Notes: a model not told the origin generated them from the letters alone. Numbered from the stretch's first letter, positions 45,819 through 59,678 are shown. The stretch is DNA of 64,000 nucleotides from Fusarium oxysporum f. sp. lycopersici 4287 (GCF_000149955.1 NC_030990.1:1576158-1640157), one strand, 5' to 3'. Translations and numbers: made by a program.

Positions 45819-46493
45819 GGTGTTGGTCGGTTGCTCGTGAGGTTGATCTAAACAAATGCCCCGCCAAAGTCGATGTTTTTTTGTTTCGGTGCTTAAGCCA
45901 TAGTGGAATTACTGCTTGATGAAGTGTTGGTTACAAAAAAACAAGCATGTGACTTTTGTCTCAACCGATACTTTGAAGAGGCCGAAATGTATGACTATGT
46001 TGAGTGATAATGGTTGTAGACGTGGCCTGGTTGAGTTGATGGAGGAGGAGGGATTCCGACACCTCAGCCTTGGGAATTGGTAACGCCCGCCGAATATAAT
46101 TGGCGGATGGTCTACCGATGCAGGTCCTGGCAGGCGCAACTAAGGGTCCCATCCTCTTCAACTTACCATCATAATTGCCGTGGTCATTAAATACTATGAC
46201 AGCAACTACATATAAGGCAAATAATTTAAGAAAAGCTTAGGTTCAATTGCATTTAATATTTTTAAGCTTACTACGTAACTATACCTTATAGGTTTTTTTT
46301 TAAAACTTAAAAGGAATATAATATATATAGTTATATAAATATTACTTAATATAAAAAATATTTATTAAAGTATTTAAATATTAATATTTTAAAAACTTAA
46401 ATAGTTTATTAGATAACACTTCTCTTTATCTATAAGGGTCTCTAGATAAAATTAATAGGATATTGAGCATTAAGACTTGCAGGAAATTCCAGC
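45819..46493. other. Intergenic region between FAR11 and the DUF2011 gene, with A/T-rich island
   Basis: About 675 bases containing the FAR11 promoter and the 3' flank of the DUF2011 gene. The right part is dominated by A and T. Confidence 0.6.
46200..46455. repeat. A/T-rich island
   Basis: Around 250 bases made almost entirely of A and T, with TATATATAG, AAATATT and TTAAATATTAATATTTTAAA-like words, in contrast to the balanced base composition on both sides. Such islands in Pezizomycotina often come from repeat-induced point mutation of repeats; here this is inference from composition only. Confidence 0.65.
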
Positions 46494-47372
46494 TCACTCA
46501 GAACCTGATGAATCTGCATGAGAGCCATTATCCCCATCTCCTTCTCTCAATGCTTGTTTCTGTCCTTTTGCCTTTGCCCTTTTTCGTAGCTTCTTTAGGC
46601 GATTCATTCTCTTCTTCTTGTCTTTTACATGCTCCTCTTTCTCGGCCATTTTCTTGACTTCGGCTGCTTTCCTCTCTTCCCTTTCCTTTGCTCGTTTTCT
46701 TAAGGATATCCGTTGTTTCTTTCCTGGTCGTCGTTTTCTTTGGGCCACTTCATCCTTTGGTTTTTCATTCGCCCTGGCTTTTCGAGTGATAGCGAGTTTC
46801 GTAACCTTCCAAGGAACCTCAAGGCCCCAAGCCCTGCCGTGTGATCTTGCCAACACTTGATCCCCACTCACTGCTGCTACAGTATACTCATGCTTTCGTT
46901 CTGCAGAGATGTTTTTAACCACATAATAAGTGAGTGGCCGACCACTCACGAAAGTTCCATCGCCTGTTGGTCCAGGATCTTCCTCCAGCACGACCTTTTG
47001 ACTTGGTGGGGCTTTGCTGAAAAGTCGAAAAACAAATTCCTCTTCCTGATCATCCTCGGCAGCCGGAATAGCCTCTGAATCTCCAATATCGTCATCACGA
47101 GACTCTTTGCCTCCTGTGAGAGAATAGTCTTTCATCGCGACTTCAGGGGTCGATTCTGCCAAGATTTCCAGCCCCAATGATCTTGCGATCTGCGCATTCA
47201 GTGTTGCGCGCAACTCGGCATCACAAATGCCGTCGTCACTCCAATTCTCTGCGCCATCATCTGATTTGTCCAGATCTTCTCTTCGAACCCTGAAAAGCGA
47301 GTTAATACCTAAAAAAACGAATCACGGTAAACAGGCCATCAATTACCTCTTTGCTTCAGGCACTTCAAACAT
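46494..47372 (-). CDS. DUF2011-family nuclear-type protein
   Basis: Two exons joined over 47290-47346 give 273 residues. The first exon encodes only MFEVPEAK and part of an arginine codon, and is followed by VRREDL and an acidic stretch. That N-terminus and the central EFVFRLFSKAP segment fit the fungal DUF2011 family, which has no established function. The C-terminal third is extremely basic, with a long Lys/Arg/Glu coiled stretch (KRRPGKKQRISLRKRAKERE, then KDKKKRMNRLKKLRKRAKAK). This suggests nuclear or nucleolar location and RNA or ribosome-assembly contact, which I infer only from composition. The stop lies just right of the A/T-rich island. Confidence 0.8.
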
Positions 47373-49021
47373 GCTGCTCTCTCTTTGTCAATGGTGGATA
47401 GCCGCAGGGGACACGAAGTGAGATTCTGGGCAGGTTTGTCTCAATGTGAAAATAGAAACAAAGACTACAGTGTTGTAGAGGGTGCAGCAAGATAAGTCAG
47501 GGAAACAGATTAGCGGGGATCTTTCGAGGCTGGGCCACTTCCATTAAAAGTCAAGGTGCTGTAAGCAGCAAAATCTCCGTATACCAAAATTCTGCGATGG
47601 CACCGTGTTATCTTATCGCCTCGCACCAGCCACATCTACTTTAAGGTGCCTAAATTGTATTGGATGCGGATCGTGCCTAGGTTAGTAGGTAGTACTGATC
47701 CCGAGAGCTTGCCTCTAATCATGATTAAAGCATTGAGAATTTGTCAGAAAGTTTAGTGTTCACAGCACCAGATGGAATTCGTGATGTCTCCTAATGGCCC
47801 GTTGATTAAAACGCAATTATCTCGGATACCATAAATCAACGGTTAACAAAAGGCGAGCATTAATAAGCGATATTCTGTTACACTTAGCATTCCCTCTACA
47901 CGCTAATCAACTTGAACTTCAGCTCTTCAGGTGAACCAATCAGGTTATCTTCTGCACTTGCAGAACAGATCTATTAACAAAGCCATCCCCCACGATAGCC
48001 CTGCTTAGAGGCTCAAATACGACCAGGCTATTGGGACATTAACTTGGCACAGCACAAGCATGAGGGGGCATGGCATTAGATGGTCCGGGCATCGGAGGGC
48101 CATTCGATGGTGCGACGTTCGTGTGACCTCAGTTATTGATCGCTTCTGAGTATAAAGAGCCCAAGCCCCGAGTCTGTAATGTAGTTCACAGCACAAGCGT
48201 TCAGTTGCAAGGACCAACCAGGGATAGGATGATGACTATTCATTTTGCAGCGCTACCCAACTATCGATTCAGACTTGTACCTCCTTCACAATAGTGATCA
48301 GTCAAACTAGTCACTTAAAAGCCCGAGGGAATTTCTTCATCACATTCCGATTGTTTTTTAACTACTTCATCGATACATAAGGGAACTCGACCTCAGCGGC
48401 AACTTTTTCGACATGCCGCTTGACAGAATAACTCCGCCCTATGACGGAACTGGTACAATCCGCAGATCCATACCCGCAGGAGAAAATAAATAAGAACATT
48501 AACAAACAAAATCAGAGAAGAAGATACGCCCTTGTTTCGCCTGACCCGTCCTTTAGCCCCAGACATGCAACGGCGTCTCGAATCGTTGCAGAACCAGCCG
48601 CTCTGCATTAATCAGAGGTTTCAAATTGACCAGTTCTTATCGTTCCCCAGCGTCATTAGCCTCTAGTCATCCGTTATCAATCCTCGTGTATCAGATCCTC
48701 TTCCTTCTTTCTCCTTCGGCCAGTCCTCTTCACCCCCATTAACTCTTCATCATTCTTGCCTCTGCATCCCGCTCCGTCTACTTTCTGGTATCCATGTTTC
48801 AAATCAGTGCAAGCCGCCCAATTCAGATTGCCAACACCATCCGTCATAAAAAATAGAAAAACTCCAGTAGGTATTGTTACAAGCTCACTGACAAACGAAC
48901 CAAGCGCTCCACAAGTCCAGTGGTTGTCATGCTTCTCGTTAGGCCAACATCTTTTGATGGCAACTTTTGTATATCGTCAAACGCGAGCTTCTTAACTGTG
49001 GATAAAACAAGACATAGAAGT
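47373..49021. other. Intergenic region between the DUF2011 gene and VIB-1
   Basis: About 1.65 kb holding the DUF2011 promoter and the VIB-1 3' UTR. Only short frames without domains are present. Confidence 0.5.
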
Positions 49022-51122
49022 CTAGTTCCCATTCCAGGAATATTGATGCATGGCATCAAAAGAGCCTCTCGTGGCTCCGTTATAGACCGACGAAGCCTGC
49101 GGCTGGCTCGATTCGGTCTTCGTTGGCGAAGTTCCCGCAGGTGTACTCTTGTACTCGTCTTGAGGGAAAGGGTATGGCCGAGACTCGGCAGTGCTGGCAT
49201 ATGCCAGGTTCGTACTATGCTCCCCAGGCGCTGATGTCCAGGTATGCGCGGGCGCGTAGTAGTCCCTTGCAGGCACTGAAGGTGGCCCAGACGTTTCTGG
49301 GTTGTAACTTGGCTGCGCAACCTCGCTAGAACTCGAGTTCACGGGGGCATACGGGGCGTATCGATATTCTGGAGAGGCGTCGGTGTTCGCTACTGAGCCC
49401 GCACTCCTTATCGATGGATGACTCATGTGTCGGGGGCTTTTCAACGGCCTTGGGTTGTCGACGTAACGAGGGATGTTCATGGCCTGGTCATGGCTTCCGA
49501 GCGGAGTGGTGTGGATCGATAACTGCGGGGGCCAGTCGGTTGTCTGCATATGATAAGTATACTGGGATCGGACTGGTGGGTGCTCCGAATCATTTGTTAC
49601 CATGGATATGGGCACAGGGGGTTCCATCGATGATTGAATGGGCATTCCTTGTGATTCAGCAGGGAAACTTGTCGTACCAGCCAGAGGACCCATTGATGCC
49701 GCAGGATAACTCTCTGCACCCGAGGTTGGGATATGACCTAAGGGCACCTGGGCCGGCGGTGTCCCCCAAGTTGGATATGAGCTACATATCAGTCAGTACG
49801 GCTCAAATCGAGATATAGCCAAGTCGATCCAGGTGCAAACTCACTTAGATCGTATTGGGCCTAATTGTGTGCCCGGGATCTTCGGCGCGTTGAAGGTAAA
49901 GGCTGTCCGTGGGAGCTGAGCGTCAATGCCTCTCGGTTTCGCTTCCTGGTGCTTTGCGCTCAGGGGCCCCGCAACAACTCCCACTCCAGTTTCCACAAGG
50001 GCTTGTCCTCGGGATCCTGCACTGGATCCCAACAAAGGAATCTCTTTTCGAGCTTGAAAGTTGCGAGGGCTTCGCCCTCTGACGACGATGGGCGCCGTCG
50101 TGGATTCCGTGAGCACAGTCTTGGTACCGTTGGCCAATGTTCCAACGACTTTGAGATGAAGGACGAAATGTTGCTGGAGCTCCTTTCGACGACCATTGTT
50201 TGCAGTTGCACTGTGATCGTATTAGCAAGCGAATGTTGCCAGTGCAGCCAATGACTTACATCCTGAATTGAAGGCGTCGCCAGCCGATGGGGTACACAGC
50301 ATATTCGCCATCAGATTCTGTCCCATCGTCCTGGAAAGGAATTAGGGGCAGAGACTGTGGTTCTTGATCTGGGGTTTGGTTTGTCTCTGGTGAGTTTGGT
50401 GGGGGGGTTTTCCACGGAATCACGATTAATCGGACCGGGTTGCCATCGACAGACTCAATGGCAGAAATAGTAACCTCCATGTTGCTGACTGCAACAGTCT
50501 CGCCAGATTCGGTGATCACAGACAGCTGACCTCGTGGAGTAACAAGTGTGCCGCTGATTTGAAATAGATTTCTTCGGTAGCAGGTCAACTCAGGCTGTCT
50601 GAGCGAGCCATCTGATGTATTCGCAGGCATTTCGGAAAGGAAGAACATCCCGTGGAGTTGAGCGGACAGCTCTAGTTGTTGCATGCGACCTTGCTGGTCA
50701 ACAATGGTGTGTTTATCCTGTGTCCTCTTGAAGGCCAGGAGCTTGTGCTCGTGGCTGGCTGTCATCTTGGAGTTGTCGTCACGGAGATCCTGGACAATTT
50801 CCTGGTAAGCAGGTGGCTCTGCTTCAGAGAAAGACCTCTTCAGGTTTGGGTAGCCGTGATGTGAGACAATTTCTGGGTGCGCAGGTCTGTCGTACGCTTC
50901 TTGGTCGTCTTGGGGATATCGGCTGTAGGGGTAAGAGGGCTGATCCATCTCGGTATGGTTACTACTAGTCCGTCCTGAGAGCGGCGAAGAAGTTGATGGC
51001 ATGGGATCTGCCACTCGACCTGGTATGTGTACTGAGCCTCCGTAACTTGACCACATGCTTGAATGCCCTGGGTGTCCTCTCAAATCTGCCATAGTGGCCG
51101 GGTATGCCGTTGCGGTTGTCAT
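49022..51122 (-). CDS. vib-1: NDT80/PhoG-family transcription factor VIB-1 (XprG-like)
   Basis: VIB-1 in Neurospora and XprG in Aspergillus are p53-like regulators of protease secretion, carbon starvation responses, plant-wall degradation and heterokaryon-incompatibility cell death. Three exons give 662 residues, with introns at 50211-50259 and 49782-49844. The NDT80 DNA-binding domain spans about 125-350, including KHTIVDQQGRMQQLELSAQL, HGMFFLSEMP, CYRRNLFQISGTLVTPRGQL, VTISAIESVDGNPVRLIVIP, YPIGWRRLQFRIATANNGRR, LQQHFVLHLKVVGTLANGTK and VRGRSPRNFQARKEIPLLGS. The conserved domain text places it with VIB-1 rather than the more divergent NDT80 paralogues of the same fungi. The rest is Ser/Pro/Tyr-rich and ends MHQYSWNGN. 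It sits beside 8.5 kb of gene-free DNA, consistent with a long regulated promoter or leader. Confidence 0.94.
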
Positions 51123-54100
51123 GAGAGCATAAACTATTCAATTTTGCCGCTTCCTCAACCAGACCAAGTTGTCTGGACTTTGACCCGTCACTAGTAACGT
51201 GGTCCTGAGAACATCAATGTCGATACAGATCAGGCCAAACAAGATAGTCGAGATAAAAGAATCTCGCGAGACGTGTTTGGCGCAAGGTGTGGTGGAAGTG
51301 AAGGAACAACACAATACTCAAGACACCAGGGAAGTGATGTTTGAGGTTGATGGTGCAAGTGTGTACTTGTATATGGAAATGGATGGCAGCCAGAGGAACG
51401 GCAGATGATGGAGGGGAGTGTTTAGTACAACACCCGGCACTGTCCCCAGGGTGGAGACCGAGTTTGACGGGGGGCTGTTTCGAGGTCCAGGCACAGGGAC
51501 TTGGGTCAGTGCTGTCGACAAGACCTAGTAGTATCAAGTTCGGAGAGAGTTCTTAGTATAAGCCCTCACAAACAGTCATGAATGTCTGCGGGCTGGGAGA
51601 CCACTTCAGCGCATGCGGCCGTTCTTGGAAGGAGGACGGGGAGTGGAGGGGCGGATCTGAGAAACAAAACAGCCTGTTGTGATATTGGAGGCTGATTTCA
51701 TGCAAATACTTTGACAATGCTGGGTTCCTAACAGAGGGCAATAATCTGTTCGACAGCAGTGATGGTGAACACCAACGGAGCCTTCAGCATAAAGAGCCTA
51801 CGAAGTAGAAGATGAGCTTATTAAACGCTGTTTCTCTAGGAGACAGGCAATTCTGATAAGGTGGATGTATCAATGGAGCATGCAATGGAGCACGGACAAA
51901 GCTATGCTCCAGAGACTTTCTGATAGAGAGGGTCAGGTCCAGAGAGGACCGCAAACTGCCGGATACAGGCAGGATAGCAGAAGCAAAGGACATGACCGAC
52001 AACGCCGGGGCTTTTGGGAGCCAGGACCTTCACACGAGGTAAGAGAAGACATCCCAGACACGCCCCAGCACGTAGCGTAGTCCCTTGCCATGCCATCCCC
52101 TCGTCAGCGTCTACCGAGGGGTTCGAGAAACACCCCTGCTCGTCAAGCCCAGCACGAAAGAGAAAGCCCTTTGTACTGTTGACCAGTCATGACGCTAAAG
52201 TTTGGATAAGAGCATGGCATGCCCAACGCAAGGTCCACGTACTGGCTACCCCCATCCATGCTGGTTGGGATGAGATGGATAGAGCAAATGGGTCGAGCGG
52301 GGACACGGGGACTATCTCTTGAGGGCCCGGCAGCCCCCTCCCTCATCAACCAAGCCGCCCTGCCCATAGCCAATCCTGAACCCTGACACTTGACCGGGGC
52401 ACGTTGATTCTGAGAGAAGAATCCTCCGAGGCCTAGTAAAGGTTGCTGGCCCGCAAATTTCTAGAAAACCGTTGGACAGAGCTGTTAATAATGGGGCAAA
52501 CTCAGAAAGCAGGGAGGTAAGGAAACAGAGGAAAACTCAGGTTTGAAGAGTTTTGCTATTGACCGGGGTTTGCTTGTGTGCGGTTGACATTCGCCCATTG
52601 GTATCACGATCTGGCTGTGATAGCAATGCACTATTCTGCGCTGTGCTGTGCTGAGATGCCCTAATAGAGCATTAACACAGGGTGATATCACGCAAAAGGT
52701 ACTGACTGCAGCTTATGATCTTGCCCGGTGAACTAAGGAATCGAGGCCCGGTTACAAGCCGGAGTAAGTACTTGAGTGTGATCCGTTTTGGGATCGACTC
52801 GGGAGATGAGAATATGGAGTACCTTCTTGGTCTGGCAGAAGAGACGGCTTAGCTTATGCTTACTCAAACCCTTTTAGCGGAGAGGAGGTGGAGTGAACGG
52901 CACGGCCCCATCACCAGCATATCGGTGCTCCATCATAATTATCATCGACCAATTCGCAGCAGTGGCAGCAACAGGAACGGGCGCGCCGCTTGCATGCTGT
53001 GGGATTACAGCAAGCAGTAATGTTATATGCATGTGTGTATAGGTAATATCGAAAGCCCTGCAGTAATGACAGCAGCCTAGAGAAGAGCACGAACCATGTG
53101 CCCATGATCTGTCTAGGATATCCATGCTAGCTAGGCCTGAGTCGTGGAAACGCGTTTGTTGATTGTGTTGTTGTCCACGAGCAAGGTGACTAGTTATTGT
53201 CAAAAAGTTAGATTGGGGATGCTTGCGCCGCATGATGGAATTGAATTTGACCGAACGTGCGGAGAAGCTTGCTCCGGCATGCAGCCTTGTGTTTGATGGA
53301 GATTCAGGGCCATGGCTGGTACAGTAGATGGCGTTGGTATTTGCAAACGTTCAATAGTGTGGCTATTTTCTGAGCCATGTGGCGTTTGCTTGGACCAACA
53401 CTATCCCGTTTTCCTGGAATTCGAGATCCTTGTCCGTAAGACAGAGAAAACGTGCGTGCTGTGGACGATGATGCTAATAATGATGACGATGGGAAACTGT
53501 TTCGGTAGGGCTCGACAAAACGTGGGCGGGCGGAGAAACGAAACAAGGCCGACCGTCACGTCACGACTCAGTAACTGCTGTCATAGGTGCTCCATTGCCT
53601 TTATTCTGCGACTCGTGGAGACGTGTGAGGGGGAACATGCGCTTGGTTTGAGATGGGCGCCCAGTTTGGAGATGGCTTCAAAGTCAAGGACGCCGTTGTA
53701 TCAATGTCTGGCCCTGTCTTTGGTTGGTTCGTTGGTGGAGAAAAGGGAGCAGTACGTACCCAAAACCAGCAAGGTTCAGGGCACGAGAAAGGTGAGACAA
53801 GGGCACGAGGGGAAAATGCTCTGGACGAAGCAAGGAGGGAGACGTGCGAGGGGAAACTCAACCAGGTTGATAATGGCCATTCAGAAGCAATTGTGATGCA
53901 CTAGAGACGGAAAATGGGCAGAAGCGAGCCAGGAAAAGACAAGAGCGGCCGGGGCCGTGCCCCTTCTCAACGGCCGCCCTCCTCAACGGCTTCCCCCCAC
54001 AGTTTTCATGCACAGTATATCCCCTCATCTAGCACTGATCAGACCGTGATTTGTTACTTACATCACTCGGTCAAGGCCCAGGCTACCAGGCCTCTCACCC

Positions 54101-57100
54101 GACAAGGCCAAAACTTCCGCCTCCTCCAGGTTTTGTATGCATACAAAGCATAGTGAGAAACCTAATCAGTCGTGGGTGTGGCATCCTCATCGCGTGTTAT
54201 TGTCGTCACGATGCCACAGGGGCCGCTCCATATCAAAAAACCCCAATTTTTTTGGTGTCGAGCAGTTTCACTAACAGCTCAATCCCAAGCATATCGGAGC
54301 ATTCCAGTTAAGTTAGCAAATCGTTAAAGCGCCCAGGCTCGGCCGTAGCGAGGGGCTCACCATCAAGCTATCACTATTGCTATCACTAGGTGATCAGGGA
54401 TTGTTGCTAAAGGCGCGAAAGCGCGAAATGCCCGCCTTGCTTAAACAACTTCGATGTTCCCTGACCGGGGAAGTCAAGACCAAAACCGAGAGTCGAGACC
54501 AAACGAAGCACCAAGCTAAAAAAGACCAATATGTTCAAGTTAAAACATTTATTACCCAGGATTCAAGACCACGCGCAGGATGAGGCCCGCTTCTTTGCTG
54601 GTTGGGGTTCCTTTGATTGTTGATTTCACGACTCTTCGACATGACAAGGATGGGCATATCTCAAGAATATTGGACGCGAAGTACTTTCACTGCATGCCCA
54701 CATCTCCAACGTCTAAATCCGCACAGACTGGAGCTCATGAGTCCCCGCATCCACACATAGGATATTGAGCATTCAATACCGCATACTCTTGCGCACAGTT
54801 TATCATCCTCACATGTCTTGCACAGTCTTGTATTTCGTGCTTGTTCGGAGGAGGGTGGTCAACTATCCTCCTCATTCGTTCCCGTACCAACAGCAATACA
54901 TACCACTATCTGACACTCCCAGCCACCCGAAAAGAATGTGTGTGTATAGTATTATCTATTGATCGAGACTTGCAGGCAAACGAGGCTGCCAAGCCCGCGC
55001 CATGTCCTAGAACTACTATATCCCAAAAGGCATCCGGCTACAAACCCCAACTCGAACAAGGAATTGAATTTCGCCGGTGAACTGTTCCTCCTGAGACACG
55101 CGCCCAGACACCCTTTGAGTGGTAGCTCCCTTATCCACAAGTGCCCTGTCCCGCCGCCAATCACTCGATGTAACCATCCCAGGTGGCCACGGCGATTTTT
55201 TGAGATCTGGCAGGCCATTGCGTCTGCTGCCTTGAAAGCAACGTTGGAGTAAATGCAGATAGCTTCATCAGGATGGCTCAGCCTTTCACGGTGAAGCGGC
55301 CACCATTTTTAAGGTTTTTTTTCTTCCTCTTCTTCCTTTCTCTCTGTCTCCCTCTCTGTCTTTCTGTTTCTATTATTAACTCTACGAGTAGGCTGTTCAC
55401 AGTTGGCTTTGCGACAAGTAGTAATGTTCAATCTGGCGTTTCCAGAGCTCAAGAACCCTTTGAAAGGCGATTTTGGTACTGGACATGACAAATGATGAGT
55501 GAGCACTGCGAGAAACGTTGCGCAGTCTGGTATGTACGGGATCCTCCAACAAAGGGGCCGATACTGCGAACTGGGCGACTATTCTGGCTATGTGGACTCC
55601 GAAATTGTGTTTCGCACATCCATGATCTTAATACACGGGTATTAAGATAGTTATCAGCAGGCTTTTGCAGCACTTGAATTGAAGGGCAATATAACAGACA
55701 CTTGATTGGTCCACCCGGAAAAGTCGCTAAAACGGTCCTGCAGGTGCATACTTAAAGATGTAGGTAGTACAACCTGGCGCATCCATGCACAAATGTCAGA
55801 ACCATCGTTAGGGAACCCGCCCATGGTTTGTGTCACTACGTCAGGGTCGGGTTCTGCTTCTGCCTTGCACTGCTGCTCAGCAGCGAGAGAGAAACAATAT
55901 CGGAATGTTTCATAAACGTGACCGTTGGAGGGGGCGGGAGAGAGCTGAGACGGCAATGGTTACTGGTTCCTCAACCGCAGCGTAACCACAGACGTTGCAA
56001 CGCGCCAGCAGATCGCGGCAGTTGAACGCCCACAGTGCCATGAGCTCAGGAAGCTGAGTCAATTGGCTTCCCTGCTGGCATTCAGTTTTAGCGTTGTCCT
56101 TGATGGCTGCCGATGGGTCCCGCCCCCTGCTGTCTCAAGCACAAAGGTCCACATGTCTCCGGGTTTAGGTCAAGTAAGCTCGAACTGGCGTGCCTTGGAC
56201 TGCCTTGGGCCTTGTCCCTCCGGCCGGTAGTCCCTTTCGGGATGCTGATCGTCCCTCTCCAACCTTGACTGGGAGACACTTGACTCACTTTGGGTAATAG
56301 CTCATTATCCCTTGGCCAGGCTCCGTCGTTGAACTGAACATTAAACGCCGATCGAAGACCCGGCTCTTGATCACCTTTGTTTGAATCAGGAAAGCGATTC
56401 ATCTCGGAACCATGCAAACGATGCATATGGACCGATTCAGAATCGCTCCCCTGGGTGGACGAAATTATACGAATTAATGCGCATGAAGTCGATAAAATTC
56501 AGCGAGATGAGTTTGTGGCCCTGATCCCAATTCTTCAGTCTTGGTCCCCGATCAGAAGTGCTTGGTTCGTGCTGATCCCTGATTTGTGGCTGCAATAGGT
56601 TTGAAGCGATCTCAATACCTACTTGAGGCGTTATCGGTTATAGATAGCCAGGTAAAGTGTTGAATTGGCTCCAGTTAAACTCCACCAACTGTAACAGAGC
56701 CTTGGGGCTTGCAACAGACAACCGTCTTGCTGCAGTAACTCGTCCTTTCATGCGACGACCCCGGGTTTGAGTAGCAGAGGGGGCAAGAAACAATTAGGCA
56801 ATGAAACGAAACATCGCGTACATAGGTAGAGTCAACTCCCCCAGCTACCGATCGGCACCTTTGTTGAGCTAACAAGCTCAGACTAGCAGAGACCCCTGAA
56901 GAAATATAAATGTAGGTCTGCGTTCTACTTGCATGCTGTGCCTAGCCATGCAAGTACCCTAGGAAAGATACCTATCAACTTTGAGACTGCACAAGTTGTG
57001 CAATTATGCGGCCTTGCCGCGGGGATGAACAGTCCCGAGACTTTTCAAACATCAGGCCATTTATGGCAATAGTTCGGTTTGGAATGTCGCTTCTACCTGC

Positions 57101-59678
57101 ATCCAGAGTACAAAGTCACGCTAGTTAATCGTCATTTCCCAGGTGCTTTAATCAACTTTGTGAGAAGAGACATCCTTGTTATTCCATTTTGTTGGCCCAC
57201 TAACTTACTGACCAGTTACTTCCAAGTTCCATGTGCTAGAAAATCCTTGTGATATTTACAGTGCGTTATGTCCAAGTACGAAAATGCCTCTAAAGGAATA
57301 GGTTCGCTCTGAAGGCCTCGCTTGATCCGTGTACCTGCATCAATCAGTCTGCTCGACGTTGACGTGGTATCGCGAGCTCAGCCCTACCGCACTTATGTCA
57401 AGACACTTGTGTTTCGTGAGTACGCTTGCGGCTCCTGGTTGGCAAGATCCGGTAGCATTGGGGCAGTGGGTGATCAACGCAACGCCCACAGGGAAGCGTG
57501 GGAGAGATCCCCCGGCAGTCCGAGTCGATGCAATGCGGATGAGCTGATTTCAGTTCAGTATGTATGCGCTGGTCCACTACAGAAATGGGCATCTGGGCGA
57601 GAAAATAAGGGCGTATGTGAGAGCGCCAAAAGGTACCATTTAATTGCGACGAGGACAAAGAGTGACAGCCACGCATGCAGCATGTGCGCATGGGAAAGGG
57701 TCCGATCCTAGAACAAGAACGAGGGTTTGCAGAGCTCCCGAACCAGCCTATCCTGGGTACCAGAAGTCTCTAACCTTCATTGATGATTTTTTACCACGTC
57801 ATTGGGGACAGTGGTCTTGAGGCTAGATGAGGATCAGCTCTGCCTAAGAGACACTGCCGCATTACCCAGCAGCGAGATTGCTGGCTACTGCCATTGTTAC
57901 TTTCTGCTTCTTGGACGTTATTCCCTGACAAGGAGGACCAGTCGGCAAACAAATTTTCGATACATTTCTTGTCATGTCTGAAACTAAGCTAAACTGCCAG
58001 GTAACAACATACTATAGTAAAAACATGGATCTCACTAATGACTCCCATGTTCTGCGACTGTCAGCCCAGAGCCCCAGGCCCGTCAACAATCACAGTCAAT
58101 GTTTTCATTGTTGGCTAAAGGTCGAGCCTACCTGCGCGCGGACTTGGGCGCACATATGCAATAGTTGTGAGCAGGGCGGCGTCCGCAAGCTGCTGCACCT
58201 GAATCCCTGTTAGGTCATAGAGTTTCGACACAGTGAGCTTCATGGTCGGCAGTTTAGAGACGAAGTCTCAAGGCAAATTCAAGGCTAACACGGCATGTCA
58301 CGGCTTATTATCCACGCATTAACCCTTGATGCCAGCAGGTCTGGATACGCATGTACAATATACCAGCGGCTATTGTCTTATCAAGCAACCAAGATGGTGA
58401 TCCCGTGCGACACCACGTGAACAAAATCTTGAGCACGCTTGCGCCTTACCCTCGCGTTAGCTGTTGGACCTTCTGTCGGCCGGAGCAGTGTCCGCTTGAA
58501 GAGGGTGTCTTTGTACTTGGCATCAACCGACAGGTCATCATGTGGCTAGCGGTAGGGCCTTTTACATATCCTGATCTTAACATCTAGATCTCGTTTAGGT
58601 TTGTGCTATGACCTCTGGAGTCAGGAAGCGGACAGGTTATCTCTCTCTTATCTTTTGTCGCAAATATTCCTTTATGCGCTGGACACGTTGACTTTGACCG
58701 CCCCGCCATCTTGTGAAAGAAGAAGTAACAGTGGTTGACTTTATGGTTGTCGTCCTTGACTATAGTACACGAGTGTCTACATCTTCAAGGGTCACAGTGT
58801 CGATCGGCGAGCCAGCTCACTATAGCACCGGAGGATACGGTATCAAGGCAAACATTGGTCAGCTGTCCCCAAGCGAGCAAAGGACTCTCCATTTTGATCA
58901 ACAGCAGCCTTGGAACGAAACAGAACAGAACAAACCGATATAGGATACACCATCTCCATGGCCGGCCGAGCTGTCTGGGATCAGGGTCGTCTGCCGAGTG
59001 AAAATCCCGACTGGCGGTCTACTTGACGTTACCTTACAATCTCCATACAGGTGGAGGAACCCACGTTTACCTTCGGTAATTGACGAAGCATCATGCTTTG
59101 TCTTTCAGAATCGGAGCATTTCCCACAAGTCTAAATGAGTTCTTGTAATTTGGAATACTAGGCATACGGCCATGTTTGAGTAATCAGCAGATCACCCAAC
59201 TAGAACAGTCTCAAGTACACACTCCACATATCTAACGGCTGTCAAGGACGAATTTGGGTTACTGCAGCGGAGCCTATCTTTGATACCGAAGATTCTCGAT
59301 TGCAAACACGAATTGAGAACCCGATGTGCGTTGAATGGGATGGGGGGTATGGGTTTAGGACTAACGTGCCGATTCAGGTTGGCGTCGTCCTTTGGCGAGG
59401 AGAACTTGATTCTCGTAGCAAGATACTTGCTGTGAGTAGCCATACATAGTCACATATGTATTGCCGTAGCAAAAGCCCGGTTGACATCATCCTAGAATCT
59501 TGGTGGAGATGGTAGATCATGCATGCATTTGCTACAGGACACATATAATGATTTCCTAAAAGTACAGTATCTAGAGATTTTACAGTATCATTAAACCTCC
59601 TTGGGTCGTTACTGCGGAGCCGCGCATTGCCATCCATACAGCGCTTGGCGTGATCGTGAACCTGTCTGAGAACAGCTG
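51123..59678. other. 8.5 kb stretch without a recognisable gene
   Basis: Upstream of VIB-1 and downstream of the RBR ligase stop. I examined the open frames in both directions (the longest is about 190 codons at 53312-53896) and found no domain, no exon chain and no repeat protein. There is a pyrimidine tract at 55313-55371. The part next to 51122 must hold the VIB-1 promoter and leader, which may be several kilobases long with upstream ORFs. A non-coding RNA or lineage-specific gene cannot be excluded. Confidence 0.45.
55313..55371. repeat. Pyrimidine (CT/T) tract
   Basis: A run of T followed by CTTCCTCTTCTTCC and CTCTCTGTCTCCC words on the + strand. CT-rich tracts often precede transcription starts in filamentous fungi, so it could mark a + strand promoter, but no gene is evident downstream. 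Confidence 0.5.

Noticed and set aside
52118..52140. GGTTCGAGA word with GGGG/CCCC arms resembling a tRNA T-arm
   Set aside because: The loop is too long, and no acceptor, D or anticodon arms occur at the right spacing.
53312..53896. 194-codon + frame in the large empty region
   Set aside because: Residue composition is irregular, no domain or exon chain is seen, and an overlapping opposite frame of similar quality exists. Probably chance.
57322..57711. 129-codon + frame
   Set aside because: No recognisable domain, and an opposite-strand frame covers the same bases. Not supported as a gene.
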